Assembly (NCBI GenBank): GCA_964531285.1
Contig: CAZHDI010000013.1
Span: forward strand, 1 to 54,047
Length of the DNA stretch: 54,047 nucleotides
Reading direction: 5' to 3'
Source: CAZHDI01 sp964531285
GTDB lineage: Bacteria > Pseudomonadota > Alphaproteobacteria > JAJFIK01
The notes below the pieces were generated by a model, which made no database searches, was not told the DNA's origin, and worked only from the letters and a program-made list of their open reading frames with translations. Of the stretch, positions 8,495 through 16,874 are shown piece after piece (within the stretch, counting starts at the first letter, position 1; each line of letters opens with the position of its first letter). A program made the position numbers and the translations under genes.

Positions 8495-9385
8495 ATGAGC
8501 CGTATCGGGTTTATCGGTCTGGGGAACATGGGATCGGGCATGGCGGCCAATCTGGCCAAGGCGGGTCATGAGGTGGCCGCCTTCGATCTCGACGCCGGCG
8601 CGGTCGAGCGCGCGGTCGGCGCAGGCGCGACAGGGGCCGCCAGCGTGGCGCAGGCCGTTGGCGACGCCGAGATCGTCGTCAGCATGCTGCCGGCGGGAAA
8701 GCATGTGCTGTCGGTGTATTTCGGCGATAAAGGTGTCGCGGCCAGCGCCCCGGCGGATACGCTTCTGATCGACTGCTCGACCATCGCCGTTGACGAAGCC
8801 CGGGAGGCGGCACGCCAGGCCGAGGCTTGCGGCTTTGTGATGGTCGATGCGCCCGTGTCGGGCGGGGTGACGGCCGCGGAGGGCGGTACGCTGACGTTCA
8901 TGGTCGGCGGTCCGGAAGCCGGGTTTGCGCGCGCCAAGCCGGTGCTGGAGGCGATGGGCCGCAACATTTTCCATGCGGGCGGCGCGGGCAACGGTCAGGC
9001 CGCCAAAATCGCCAATAATATGCTCCTGGCGATTTCCATGATCGGCACCTGCGAGGCCTTCAACCTGGCCGAACGGCTGGGGCTCGACGCCCAGACCTTC
9101 TATGACATCTCGTCCACCGCGTCCGGACAGTGCTGGTCCATGACCTCCTATTGCCCGGCGCCGGGACCGGTTCCGGCGGCCCCGTCGAACCGGGAATACG
9201 CGCCGGGCTTCGCCGTGGCCATGATGCTCAAGGATCTGGGGCTGGCCTGCGAGGCGGCGAAAAGCGCCGGCGCCGGTGTGGCGCTTGGAGATCATGCCCG
9301 CGAGATCTACACGCGACTGAGTGAGGACGGCCATGCCGGGCTGGATTTTTCCGGTGTGATGCGCCGCGTCAAGGGAGAAATCTGA
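8495..9385 (+). CDS. mmsB: 3-hydroxyisobutyrate dehydrogenase
   Basis: Oxidises 3-hydroxyisobutyrate to methylmalonate semialdehyde, feeding the preceding mmsA enzyme in valine catabolism. The 296-aa protein starts with the NAD-binding motif IGFIGLGNMGSGMAANLAKAG, has the substrate motif DAPVSGGVTAAEGGTLTFMVGG, and carries the catalytic lysine K171 in GQAAKIANNM. It ends with the usual DFSGVMRRV helix. An AGGAG lies upstream of the ATG. It is 50 bases after mmsA, so co-transcription is likely. The wider beta-hydroxyacid dehydrogenase family includes tartronate-semialdehyde reductases, but the pairing with mmsA settles the assignment. Confidence 0.93.
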   Translation: MSRIGFIGLGNMGSGMAANLAKAGHEVAAFDLDAGAVERAVGAGATGAASVAQAVGDAEIVVSMLPAGKHVLSVYFGDKGVAASAPADTLLIDCSTIAVDEAREAARQAEACGFVMVDAPVSGGVTAAEGGTLTFMVGGPEAGFARAKPVLEAMGRNIFHAGGAGNGQAAKIANNMLLAISMIGTCEAFNLAERLGLDAQTFYDISSTASGQCWSMTSYCPAPGPVPAAPSNREYAPGFAVAMMLKDLGLACEAAKSAGAGVALGDHAREIYTRLSEDGHAGLDFSGVMRRVKGEI

Positions 9386-9495
9386 GGATCGCCCCTCCGG
9401 TACGCTCGACGCGTGCAGGGAGGTGACGGCGCGTCAATTTTGGTAGACTATGGCATGGAGGGAGTCGCGGCGCCGGTACAGGGGAGCGGCAGGCC

Positions 9496-12021
9496 ATGCG
9501 TCTACTGAGTATTCTGGGTATCACGGTGGGTCTCGGTCTCGCCGCCATGGCTGGCGCAGGCTGGTGGGCCATGCATGCCCCGCTTCCCGATCATGAACGC
9601 GATGTGACGGTCGAGGGCCTGCGGGCGCCGGTCGAGATCCGCCGCGACCGCTGGGGCATTCCGCATATTACGGCCGAGACGCTGGAGGATCTGGTGTTCG
9701 GGCAGGGCTTTGTCCATGCCCAGGACCGGGCCTGGACCATGCTGTTTTACCGGGCGGTCGCGCGCGGGGAATTGGCGGGCCTGATCGGCGGGGCGGACGC
9801 GTTGGAAAACGATGTGCTCATGCGCAGTCTCGGTTTTGCCGATCTGGCGGCTGAGGACTATGCCGCGCTGGACGACCGCACCCGGGCCGTGCTCGATGCG
9901 TTTACGGCCGGGGTGAATGCCTATCTGAGCACCCGTTCGCCAAAACGGCTGGCCGCGGAATTCGCCCTGCTCGATCTGGGCGGACTCGATCCCGAGATTG
10001 CCCCCTGGCGGCCCGAGGACAGCCTTGCCGTGGGCAAGCTCATGGGCTTCAGCCTGTCGGGACGGGACATCACCCGGGAGATCCTTCGCGAACACATCGC
10101 TGTGCGGGTGAGCCCGCAGATGTATGCGCAATGGCTGGCACCTTATCCGTATGAGGAGCACCCCACGGTCATCAAGTCCGCCGATCGGGCTGGCGTGGCG
10201 CCATCGCCGGCCCGCCATGCCGTGCTTGGCCCTTCGGCCCCGGCCAACGCTAAAGCAGACGCTGGCCTGCCGTCGGTGTTGCGCAACCCGATCCTGAACG
10301 GGTTGCCCGGCATGGCCGCAAGCCATGGCAGCAATGCCTGGGTCGTCTCCGGCGCTCACACCAAGTCCGGCGCGCCGATGCTGGCGGTTGATTCCCATGT
10401 GGGCATCGAAATCCCCAATGTCTGGCATGAGATCGGCCTGCATCTGCGCCCGCGCACGGGCCAGTCCTTCGATATTCAGGGCTTTGCCGCCGCGCCGTTC
10501 TTCTTGGTGCTTGAGGGCAGCAATACCCATGCGGCCTGGGGCACGACCAATGTGAGCGGCGGGGACGCGCTCGATCTCTATGCGCTCACCATCGATCCCA
10601 AGGAGCCCGACCGCTATTTGTGGGACGGCGGCTGGGAGACCATGACCACCCGCGAGGTCGTGATCCCGCGTGCGGATGCGCAGGAGCCGCATCGCACGGT
10701 CGTCCGGGCTACCCATTTCGGTCCCGTGTTGCCCTTGAGCACGGAGGACGAAGGCGGGCCGGTCTATGCGGTGCGTTGGGGCGGATTCGATGCGTCCTTC
10801 ATCGCTCGGGCAAGCGTGCGTTTGCCGTTTATCGAATCTTTCGAGGAAATGCGCGATGTCCTGCGGGAGTGGGATTATCCGCCGACGAATTTCTTCTTTG
10901 CCGGACGGGACGGCACGATCGGCTTTCAGCAGGCGGGGCGCTTTCCGGTCCGTGCTGCCGGAAGCGATGGCGCGCGCCCGCAGGACGGATCGTCCGCCGC
11001 CAGCGCATGGCTTGGCTTCCTGCCCTATGAGCGGATGCCGTGGGTCAAGGACCCGGCCTCCGGCATTCTCGTGTCGGGCAACAATCCGTCCGTGCCGCCC
11101 AGCTATTTCGACCAGATCAATGCCCGCACCGGGGGCGACGCGGATTATCTCAAAGATGCCGCGCGGGGCTATCGGGCGGCCCGCATCGAGACACTTCTGG
11201 CGCGCAGCGATGAGCATACACTCGATAGTTTCTCCGCCATCCAGACCGATACGACGACCCACGGACTGGGCGCATCGATGAGTGTGTTCGCCGCACTGCC
11301 GGTCGGTGAGAGCCAAAGCGCCTGCCGGGATGTGCTGGCCGGGTGGACCGGATCCTTCGCCGCCGACAGCGCCGGCGCGCTGGTGTTCGCCCATGTGTGG
11401 GACGCGATTGTGCGCGAGGTACAGGAGCCGCATCTGGGCGATGATGTAACGCTCAGTGTTGGCATGACCGAATTGCTCTTTCTTCAGACCATTCTTGAGG
11501 ATGCCGGGAGCGGCTGGTGGGACGATCCGGCGACGGGCGGCATTGAGGCCCGGGACGAGAGGCTTGCCCCTTTGGTGAGCCGGGTCTGCGCCGATCTGCG
11601 CAAGGAATTCGGCCCGAAATCCGAGACCTGGCGTTGGGATGCGGTTCATAAGGCGCATTTCATACATCCGGTGTTCGCGGCGAGCGGTCTGCCGCTGATC
11701 GAGGGGTGGGGCAATGCGGGCCCGTTCAAGACCGGCGGCGGCGTCGGTACGCCGAATGTCGGCCGATGGAGCCCGGCGCGGGGCGATCACACCGCGCGCC
11801 ATATCCCGTCCTACCGCCGTATCGTCGATGTGTCCGATATGGCCAGTGTGCGAAGCATCAATTCGGTGGGCCAAAGCTCGCATCCCGCCAGTGCGCATTA
11901 TGCCGATCAGGCACCGCTCTGGGCCGAAGGACTCTATAAGGAGCCGGCCTGGGGCGATGAGGAAATCGCAGCAGTCACGACCAAGACCATGCGGCTCGTT
12001 CCCGCCGAACCCGGACGATGA
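9496..12021 (+). CDS. Penicillin acylase family protein (Ntn hydrolase)
   Basis: Predicted periplasmic amidase of 841 aa, made as a precursor that cuts itself into alpha and beta chains. Residues 5-27 form a signal peptide or anchor ending in GAGWWAMHAP. The alpha-chain motif RDRWGIPHI and the GFVHAQDRAW block follow. The beta chain should begin at the nucleophile Ser279 in HGSNAWVVSG, preceded by Gly as in the family; ILVSGNNPSVP and the GDSxT-like region near the end also fit. Natural substrates of the family include N-acyl amines and acyl-homoserine lactones. Position among amino-acid-degrading genes suggests it releases an amine or amino acid; that is inference. SD GGGGAG precedes the ATG. 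Confidence 0.88.
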   Translation: MRLLSILGITVGLGLAAMAGAGWWAMHAPLPDHERDVTVEGLRAPVEIRRDRWGIPHITAETLEDLVFGQGFVHAQDRAWTMLFYRAVARGELAGLIGGADALENDVLMRSLGFADLAAEDYAALDDRTRAVLDAFTAGVNAYLSTRSPKRLAAEFALLDLGGLDPEIAPWRPEDSLAVGKLMGFSLSGRDITREILREHIAVRVSPQMYAQWLAPYPYEEHPTVIKSADRAGVAPSPARHAVLGPSAPANAKADAGLPSVLRNPILNGLPGMAASHGSNAWVVSGAHTKSGAPMLAVDSHVGIEIPNVWHEIGLHLRPRTGQSFDIQGFAAAPFFLVLEGSNTHAAWGTTNVSGGDALDLYALTIDPKEPDRYLWDGGWETMTTREVVIPRADAQEPHRTVVRATHFGPVLPLSTEDEGGPVYAVRWGGFDASFIARASVRLPFIESFEEMRDVLREWDYPPTNFFFAGRDGTIGFQQAGRFPVRAAGSDGARPQDGSSAASAWLGFLPYERMPWVKDPASGILVSGNNPSVPPSYFDQINARTGGDADYLKDAARGYRAARIETLLARSDEHTLDSFSAIQTDTTTHGLGASMSVFAALPVGESQSACRDVLAGWTGSFAADSAGALVFAHVWDAIVREVQEPHLGDDVTLSVGMTELLFLQTILEDAGSGWWDDPATGGIEARDERLAPLVSRVCADLRKEFGPKSETWRWDAVHKAHFIHPVFAASGLPLIEGWGNAGPFKTGGGVGTPNVGRWSPARGDHTARHIPSYRRIVDVSDMASVRSINSVGQSSHPASAHYADQAPLWAEGLYKEPAWGDEEIAAVTTKTMRLVPAEPGR

Positions 12022-12060
12022 CGGAGCCAAAGAAAACCACTGATCAGGAGGATGACCGCC

Positions 12061-13527
12061 ATGCTTGAACTGCCAGCCAAAGGGCGCCCAAAAGACGAGG
12101 TTTTCACCCTCCTTGAGCGCTATGGCGAAGCGGATCTGCCCTGGCGGGATGGCGGGACGTTCGCTTATGTGTATACGGTCGATGCCGAGATGGAGGCGGT
12201 GATCAAGCACGCTTATATGCGGTATCTCACCGAGAACGGTCTTGATCCGACGGTCTATCCGAGCCTGTTGCGTTTCGAGCGCGAAGTCGTTTCCATGGCG
12301 GCGGCTCATCTGGGCGGCGATGAGCATGTGGTCGGCAATTTCACGTCCGGCGGCACGGAAAGCTGTATGCTTGCGGTGAAAGCGGCACGGGACCGGGCGC
12401 GCGACCTTTATCCGCATATCACCAAGCCCGAACTCGTGATGCCGGTGACGGCCCATGCGGCGTTTCACAAGGCCTGCGCCTATTTCGACGTGACCCCGGT
12501 TCTGGTGCCGGTCGATACGCGGACCTTCCGTGTGCGGCCCGACGACATGGAGAAAGCGGTCACGCCGAACACGATCATGATGGTCGCGTCAGCGCCGCAA
12601 TACGCTCACGGTGTGATCGATCCCATTGAGGCCATCGGCCAGATTGCGCTGCGCCGGGACATTCTGTTCCATGTGGATGCCTGCGTCGGCGGGTTCATCC
12701 TGCCGTTCTTCCGGCGTCTGGGGCGCCCGGTGCCGCCCTTCGACTTCACGGTGCCCGGCGTAACGTCCATGTCCATGGACTTTCATAAATATGCTTATGC
12801 GGCCAAGGGCGCGTCGGTGATCCTCTATAAGACCAAGGACATCCGGCGCTATCAGATTTTCACCTGCGCTCAGTGGACGGGTTACACGGTCATCAACAAC
12901 ACGATCCAGAGCACCAAGAGCGGCGGGTCGCTCGCGGCGTGCTGGGCGCTGTTTCAGTATATGGGGCAGGACGGGTATCTGCGCATCGCCAAGCGCATGG
13001 CCGAAGGCATGGACCGGATCATGGACGGCATCGCGCAGATTCCGGGATTGCGGGTTCTGGGCCGTCCCGAATTCGTGCTGGTCGCCTTCACGGCGGATGA
13101 TTTTTCGATCTTTCCCATCGTGGACGACATGAAGAAACGCGGCTGGTATGTGCAGCCGCAGCTTGGCTTCCACGGCTCGAAGGAAAACATCCATCTGTCG
13201 ATCGATCAGGCGACGATTGATGTCGCCGACCGGTTTCTGACGGATTTGTCCGCCTCCGTGCAATATGTGCGCGGCATGCCGCCCGCCGAAGGCATGGACC
13301 AATTGGCGGCGCTCGTCCGGACACTGACGCCCGAGACCTTCACACCGGAAATCTTCGGCCAATTGATGCAGAATGCGGGCATCGAAGGTGCGGCCTTGCC
13401 GGAAGGCACGGCCGGGATCAATGAGATCCTGAACCAGGTGCCCGCCGAGCTGTCGGCCAAGATCCTGACCGAGTTCTTTAACGAGCTTTATGTGCAGAGC
13501 AGCCGGGACGATACCCTCGTCCCGTAA
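12061..13527 (+). CDS. PLP-dependent decarboxylase/lyase (sphingosine-1-phosphate lyase-like)
   Basis: Fold-type I PLP enzyme of 488 aa, close in pattern to group II decarboxylases and especially to bacterial sphingosine-1-phosphate lyase-like proteins. Visible are the cofactor loop NFTSGGTESCMLAVKAAR, HVDACVGGF (PLP-ring aspartate) and the Schiff-base lysine K243 in SMDFHKYAYAAKG. An ATG nine bases earlier exists, but AGGAGG at 12046-12051 is spaced correctly only for 12061. It could cleave a phosphorylated long-chain base or decarboxylate an amino acid such as aspartate; sequence alone does not decide. It sits between the acylase and an aminotransferase, as part of the same transcription unit. 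Confidence 0.82.
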   Translation: MLELPAKGRPKDEVFTLLERYGEADLPWRDGGTFAYVYTVDAEMEAVIKHAYMRYLTENGLDPTVYPSLLRFEREVVSMAAAHLGGDEHVVGNFTSGGTESCMLAVKAARDRARDLYPHITKPELVMPVTAHAAFHKACAYFDVTPVLVPVDTRTFRVRPDDMEKAVTPNTIMMVASAPQYAHGVIDPIEAIGQIALRRDILFHVDACVGGFILPFFRRLGRPVPPFDFTVPGVTSMSMDFHKYAYAAKGASVILYKTKDIRRYQIFTCAQWTGYTVINNTIQSTKSGGSLAACWALFQYMGQDGYLRIAKRMAEGMDRIMDGIAQIPGLRVLGRPEFVLVAFTADDFSIFPIVDDMKKRGWYVQPQLGFHGSKENIHLSIDQATIDVADRFLTDLSASVQYVRGMPPAEGMDQLAALVRTLTPETFTPEIFGQLMQNAGIEGAALPEGTAGINEILNQVPAELSAKILTEFFNELYVQSSRDDTLVP

Positions 13528-13542
13528 ATCAAGGAGGCTGCC

Positions 13543-14946
13543 ATGACCCATCCCGCCGCGAACTGGTCCTATGAGGATGCGGACCGCGCCTACCATTTTC
13601 ACAACACGACCCAGGTCAAGGCGCACCGGTCCGGCGAGAGCCCCGTGCCGATCATCGTCAAGGGCGAGGGCGCGTGGGTGGAGGACATCACCGGGCACCG
13701 CATGCTCGATGGGTTCAGTGCGCTGTACTGCACCAATATCGGTTATGGGCGCCGGGAAATCGTCGATGCGGTGGCGGCACAGGGCACGGATCTGGCCTAT
13801 TTCCACACCTTTGCCGGCCATTCGAACAAGCCGGTGATCGAACTGGCCGAACGGCTCATCGCCATGGCGCCGAAGGGCATGAGCAAGGTGTTTTTCGGGC
13901 TGTCGGGCTCGGACGCGAACGATACCCAGGTCAAGATCATCCGCTATGTGAACAATGTGCTCGGGCGCCCGGAGAAGAAGAAGATCATTGCCCGCGAGCG
14001 CGGCTATCATGGCTCGGGCATGGTGTCGGGCAGTCTCACGGGCATGCCGTTGTGGCACCGGCTGTTCGATCTGCCGATCGACGGTGTGCGCCATTTGTCC
14101 GCGCCTTATTATTATCGCAATGCCGGACCGGGTCTGAGCGAACAGGATTATGCGCAGGCTTGCGCGGTCGAACTGGAGCGATTGATCCTGCGCGAGGGAC
14201 CGGAAACGATTGCCGCGTTCGTCGCCGAGCCGGTGTTGGGGACGGGCGGGCTTATTCCGCCGCCGGATGGTTACTGGCCGCGAATTCAAGCGGTCTTACG
14301 CAAATACGATGTGCTGCTGGTCGCCGACGAGGTGGTCTGCGGTTTCGGGCGCATGGGCACGCCTTTCGGCTGCGACTATTACGGTATCGCACCGGACCTG
14401 ATGTCGATCGCCAAGGGGCTGACCAGCGCCTATCTGCCCATGTCCGGTGTGATTGTCTCCCAGAAGGTCTGGGACATTCTGGAAGACGGGGCCGAGCGCT
14501 ATGGCGTTTTCGGTCATTGCACGACCTATGGCGGCCATCCCTTGAGTGCGGCGGCGGCGAATGCCAATCTCGACATCATCGAGCGTGAAGGGCTGATCGA
14601 TGCGGTGGCGCGCCTGACGCCCTATTTCCAGGAACGGCTGCGTGACACGCTGGCCGATCATCCGCTGGTGGGCGATGTGCGGGGCGAGGGGCTCCTTGCG
14701 GGCGTGGAACTTGTGCGCTCCAAGGACACCAAGGCGTCGTTCGCGGACGAGGTGAAGCCGCATCACCGGGCGTCGGCCCATGCGCGGGCCCGGGGGCTTA
14801 TCGCCCGGGCCATGCCCCATGGGCAGATTTTGGGCTTTGCCCCGCCCTTCATTATCACCCGCAATGATGTGGATTTCATCGCCGACACCACGCGCCAGGC
14901 GCTCGATTCGACCCTGATGGATCTGCGTACGGAAGGCTTGTTTTAG
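13543..14946 (+). CDS. Class III omega-aminotransferase
   Basis: PLP enzyme of 467 aa that moves an amino group, probably from an omega-amino acid or amine to pyruvate. The class III pattern is complete: GSDANDTQVK for PLP phosphate binding, the aromatic YHG of GYHGSGMVSG, LVADEVVCGFGRMG with the PLP aspartate, and Schiff-base lysine K291 in SIAKGLTSAYLPMSG. AAGGAGG lies upstream of the ATG, 15 bases after the previous stop. A beta-alanine or beta-aminoisobutyrate substrate would yield malonate or methylmalonate semialdehyde, which the mmsA enzyme at the start of the cluster consumes. Diamine transaminases are an alternative. Confidence 0.88.
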   Translation: MTHPAANWSYEDADRAYHFHNTTQVKAHRSGESPVPIIVKGEGAWVEDITGHRMLDGFSALYCTNIGYGRREIVDAVAAQGTDLAYFHTFAGHSNKPVIELAERLIAMAPKGMSKVFFGLSGSDANDTQVKIIRYVNNVLGRPEKKKIIARERGYHGSGMVSGSLTGMPLWHRLFDLPIDGVRHLSAPYYYRNAGPGLSEQDYAQACAVELERLILREGPETIAAFVAEPVLGTGGLIPPPDGYWPRIQAVLRKYDVLLVADEVVCGFGRMGTPFGCDYYGIAPDLMSIAKGLTSAYLPMSGVIVSQKVWDILEDGAERYGVFGHCTTYGGHPLSAAAANANLDIIEREGLIDAVARLTPYFQERLRDTLADHPLVGDVRGEGLLAGVELVRSKDTKASFADEVKPHHRASAHARARGLIARAMPHGQILGFAPPFIITRNDVDFIADTTRQALDSTLMDLRTEGLF

Positions 14947-14961
14947 GCTGGCAGGCAGGGG

Positions 14962-15900
14962 TCAGAGCGGCACGCCGCCGCCGGCTTGGCAGGCGGTATC
15001 GCTGCATTCGGTCTCCAGCGTGACATGGTCGATGGCGAAGCGATCGGTCAGGAGGCTGCGCAAGGCGGCTTTGGTGCGCTCGGTTGCCGGGCCGCTGTCG
15101 TCCGCGACAACCACATGGGCCTCAAGGAACACCCGGCGCTCATCGAACCGCCACAGATGGACATGATGCACATCGCACACGCCGGGTACGGCGCGCATGG
15201 CATCGACGACTTCGCCGGGGTCCAGCTCATCCGGCGTTCCCAGCATCAGGATCCGGATCGCGCCGTTGATTTCGGCCAATCCATGCCAAAGCACATAGCC
15301 CGAGATGGCCAAGGTGAGCAGGGGATCGATCAGCGTCCAGTCATAAAGCAGGATCACGATGCCGCCGATGATCACACCGACAGAGGCCAGGGCATCGGCG
15401 AGATTATGCAGGAAGGCCGCCCGGACATTCATACTGTCGCGCGCCATGGCATAGGTCAGCAGCACCGTGACGGCATCGACGATGAGCGCGATGCCGGCGA
15501 TGATGACGACGGTCCACCCTTCGACCGGCTGCGGATCGAACAGGCGCATAATCGCTTCATAACCGAGAAAGACGCCGATCAGAATCAGGGTTGTGAAATT
15601 GATCAGTGCCGCGACTACTTCGGCGCGGCCATAGCCGAAGGTCATGCGTGCATCGGCCGGGCGCCGGGCGATCCGCCGGGCCAGCACGGCGATCAGCAGA
15701 GAGGCGGCGTCGGACAGGTTATGCAGCGCATCGGCGATGAGCGCCAGGCTGCCGGAGAGGAGCCCGCCGACGATCTGCGCCACCGTCAGGAGCACATTGA
15801 CCGCAATCGAGACGGTCAGGCGCCAGTCGCCGGTCTCGTCTGCCTGTCCATGAGGGGCATGGCGGTGGCCATGATGGTGATGGTGATGATGGTGGCCCAT
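14962..15900 (-). CDS. Cation diffusion facilitator, zinc-type, His-rich N-terminus
   Basis: Inner-membrane divalent-cation/proton antiporter of 312 aa that exports zinc or a similar metal. The N-terminus has eight consecutive histidines (residues 3-10), then GHRHAPHG. Six transmembrane segments follow, with the paired metal-site motifs ALHNLSD (H60, D64) and FLHNLAD; the His-Asp form in both helices is the zinc-selective type. The C-terminal cytoplasmic domain has HHVHLWRFD and later HVTLETE, as in ZitB/CzcD relatives. It converges with the aminotransferase gene 15 bases away. A 12-bp perfect palindrome about 70 bases upstream may be a control site. Confidence 0.92.
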   Translation of the reverse strand: MGHHHHHHHHGHRHAPHGQADETGDWRLTVSIAVNVLLTVAQIVGGLLSGSLALIADALHNLSDAASLLIAVLARRIARRPADARMTFGYGRAEVVAALINFTTLILIGVFLGYEAIMRLFDPQPVEGWTVVIIAGIALIVDAVTVLLTYAMARDSMNVRAAFLHNLADALASVGVIIGGIVILLYDWTLIDPLLTLAISGYVLWHGLAEINGAIRILMLGTPDELDPGEVVDAMRAVPGVCDVHHVHLWRFDERRVFLEAHVVVADDSGPATERTKAALRSLLTDRFAIDHVTLETECSDTACQAGGGVPL

Positions 15901-15971
15901 GGCCGCGCTCCGTTCGGTTCACGCGCAACCTAGCATGAGCCGGTCCGAATAAAACCGCGTCAGTTGTCTGT

Positions 15972-15983
15972 ATGATATATCAT
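15972..15983. promoter_or_regulatory. 12-bp palindrome upstream of the CDF gene
   Basis: ATGATATATCAT is a perfect palindrome 72 bases upstream of the zinc transporter start. Its symmetry and position fit a dimeric metalloregulator site (ArsR, Fur/Zur or MerR-like). No such regulator is encoded beside it, and AT-rich palindromes can arise by chance, so the role is a guess. Confidence 0.3.
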
Positions 15984-16025
15984 CCGATAGCGGAGTGCTC
16001 TGTGTGCACCGTGTATGCCGGATGA

Positions 16026-16637
16026 TTATGAGGGCGGGGAGAGGGTCTTGAACGTCGTGCACAGCGTTTCGACGGTAACCGCGTACCAATCGATGAATTG
16101 AGCGTCCGATGTTTCGGGTTGGTTGGCAATCCAATAGGCGGTGGAATCGAGAATGAGATTGGTCAGGCTATGACCGGAGAGAGAGGCGAGCGCGTCGCCC
16201 ACGACCTCCCGCCGGTAGTCGCGGGCGAGGCGACCCGTCAGTGTGTCCTGCACGCGCGTGTAATGCATACCGAAGATCGGATCGTTGCGGGCATCCCGGA
16301 CCAATAGCAGAAAGCTCGCCGGATCCTGCCGGGCGATGCCGAGAATTTCCCGGGCACGCTGGCGCACGCCGCGATACGGCAGATCGTCCACACCGACCAT
16401 GCGGTTGGCCTCGCGCTCGAGCACGCCATGGATCAGGTCTTCCTTGGATGCAAAGTGCCGGTACAGAATGACCTTCGAGACGCCGAGCTGCGCGGCGATC
16501 TCATCCATCTTCGCATCCCGCAGCCCGAAAGCCAGCAAAGCATTGGACGCTCCGTTCAGGAAACGTTCGCGCCGGTCGTGACGGGCTGGCTTCATGCGTA
16601 ATGGCGCGGTTTCGGTCACAGGCAATCCTGGTGTCAT
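16026..16637 (-). CDS. TetR/AcrR family transcriptional regulator
   Basis: Predicted DNA-binding repressor of about 203 aa. The N-terminal helix-turn-helix is clear: KMDEIAAQLGVSKVILYRHF, followed by SKEDLI, the signature of TetR proteins. The C-terminal ligand domain is all helical and family-variable. The reading frame is open back to 16880, but that upstream part overlaps the divergent TonB receptor start and looks non-coding. ATGs at 16637 and 16595 are both plausible and neither has a good SD. The gene is divergent from a TonB receptor with a motif-rich gap between them, so it probably represses the receptor and itself in response to an unknown ligand. Confidence 0.85.
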   Translation of the reverse strand: MTPGLPVTETAPLRMKPARHDRRERFLNGASNALLAFGLRDAKMDEIAAQLGVSKVILYRHFASKEDLIHGVLEREANRMVGVDDLPYRGVRQRAREILGIARQDPASFLLLVRDARNDPIFGMHYTRVQDTLTGRLARDYRREVVGDALASLSGHSLTNLILDSTAYWIANQPETSDAQFIDWYAVTVETLCTTFKTLSPPS

Positions 16638-16651
16638 TACAAATGCCGTTA

Positions 16652-16848
16652 GTTTACCTGAAGTCGTGCCAAGGGTCGCGTCAAAAAACGGGTAACATTC
16701 CGAACAGGTAACCTGAGGGTTAAGCTTCTCGGCGATCCAGTCCCATTGACGCAGCGAATCACCCATTTCGCTAAGCCAGTGTGTCTCCAGAACACTGTTT
16801 TGCGATCTGCCGGGCGTGCTATAACTCATGAGTAACAGGTCCGGTAAC
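16652..16848. promoter_or_regulatory. Divergent promoter region with repeated GGTAAC sites
   Basis: Between the TetR gene and the TonB receptor the hexamer GGTAAC or a close form occurs repeatedly: 16691-16696, 16707-16712, 16831-16836 (AGTAAC) and 16843-16848, plus a reverse copy CAGGTAAAC read from 16660 to 16652. The copy at 16706-16716, CAGGTAACCTG, is a perfect inverted repeat around one central base. The final pair reads GTAACAGGTCCGGTAAC, just before the receptor gene. These are good candidates for operators of the adjacent TetR protein. Confidence 0.5.
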
Positions 16849-16874
16849 GGGCGTATTAGGGGAGCGGAACGAAG

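Noticed and set aside
9502..12468. A 988-aa open frame antisense to the penicillin acylase gene
   Set aside because: It is a shadow of high GC3 coding on the other strand; its composition is His/Arg-rich and patternless, while the plus strand has a complete acylase.
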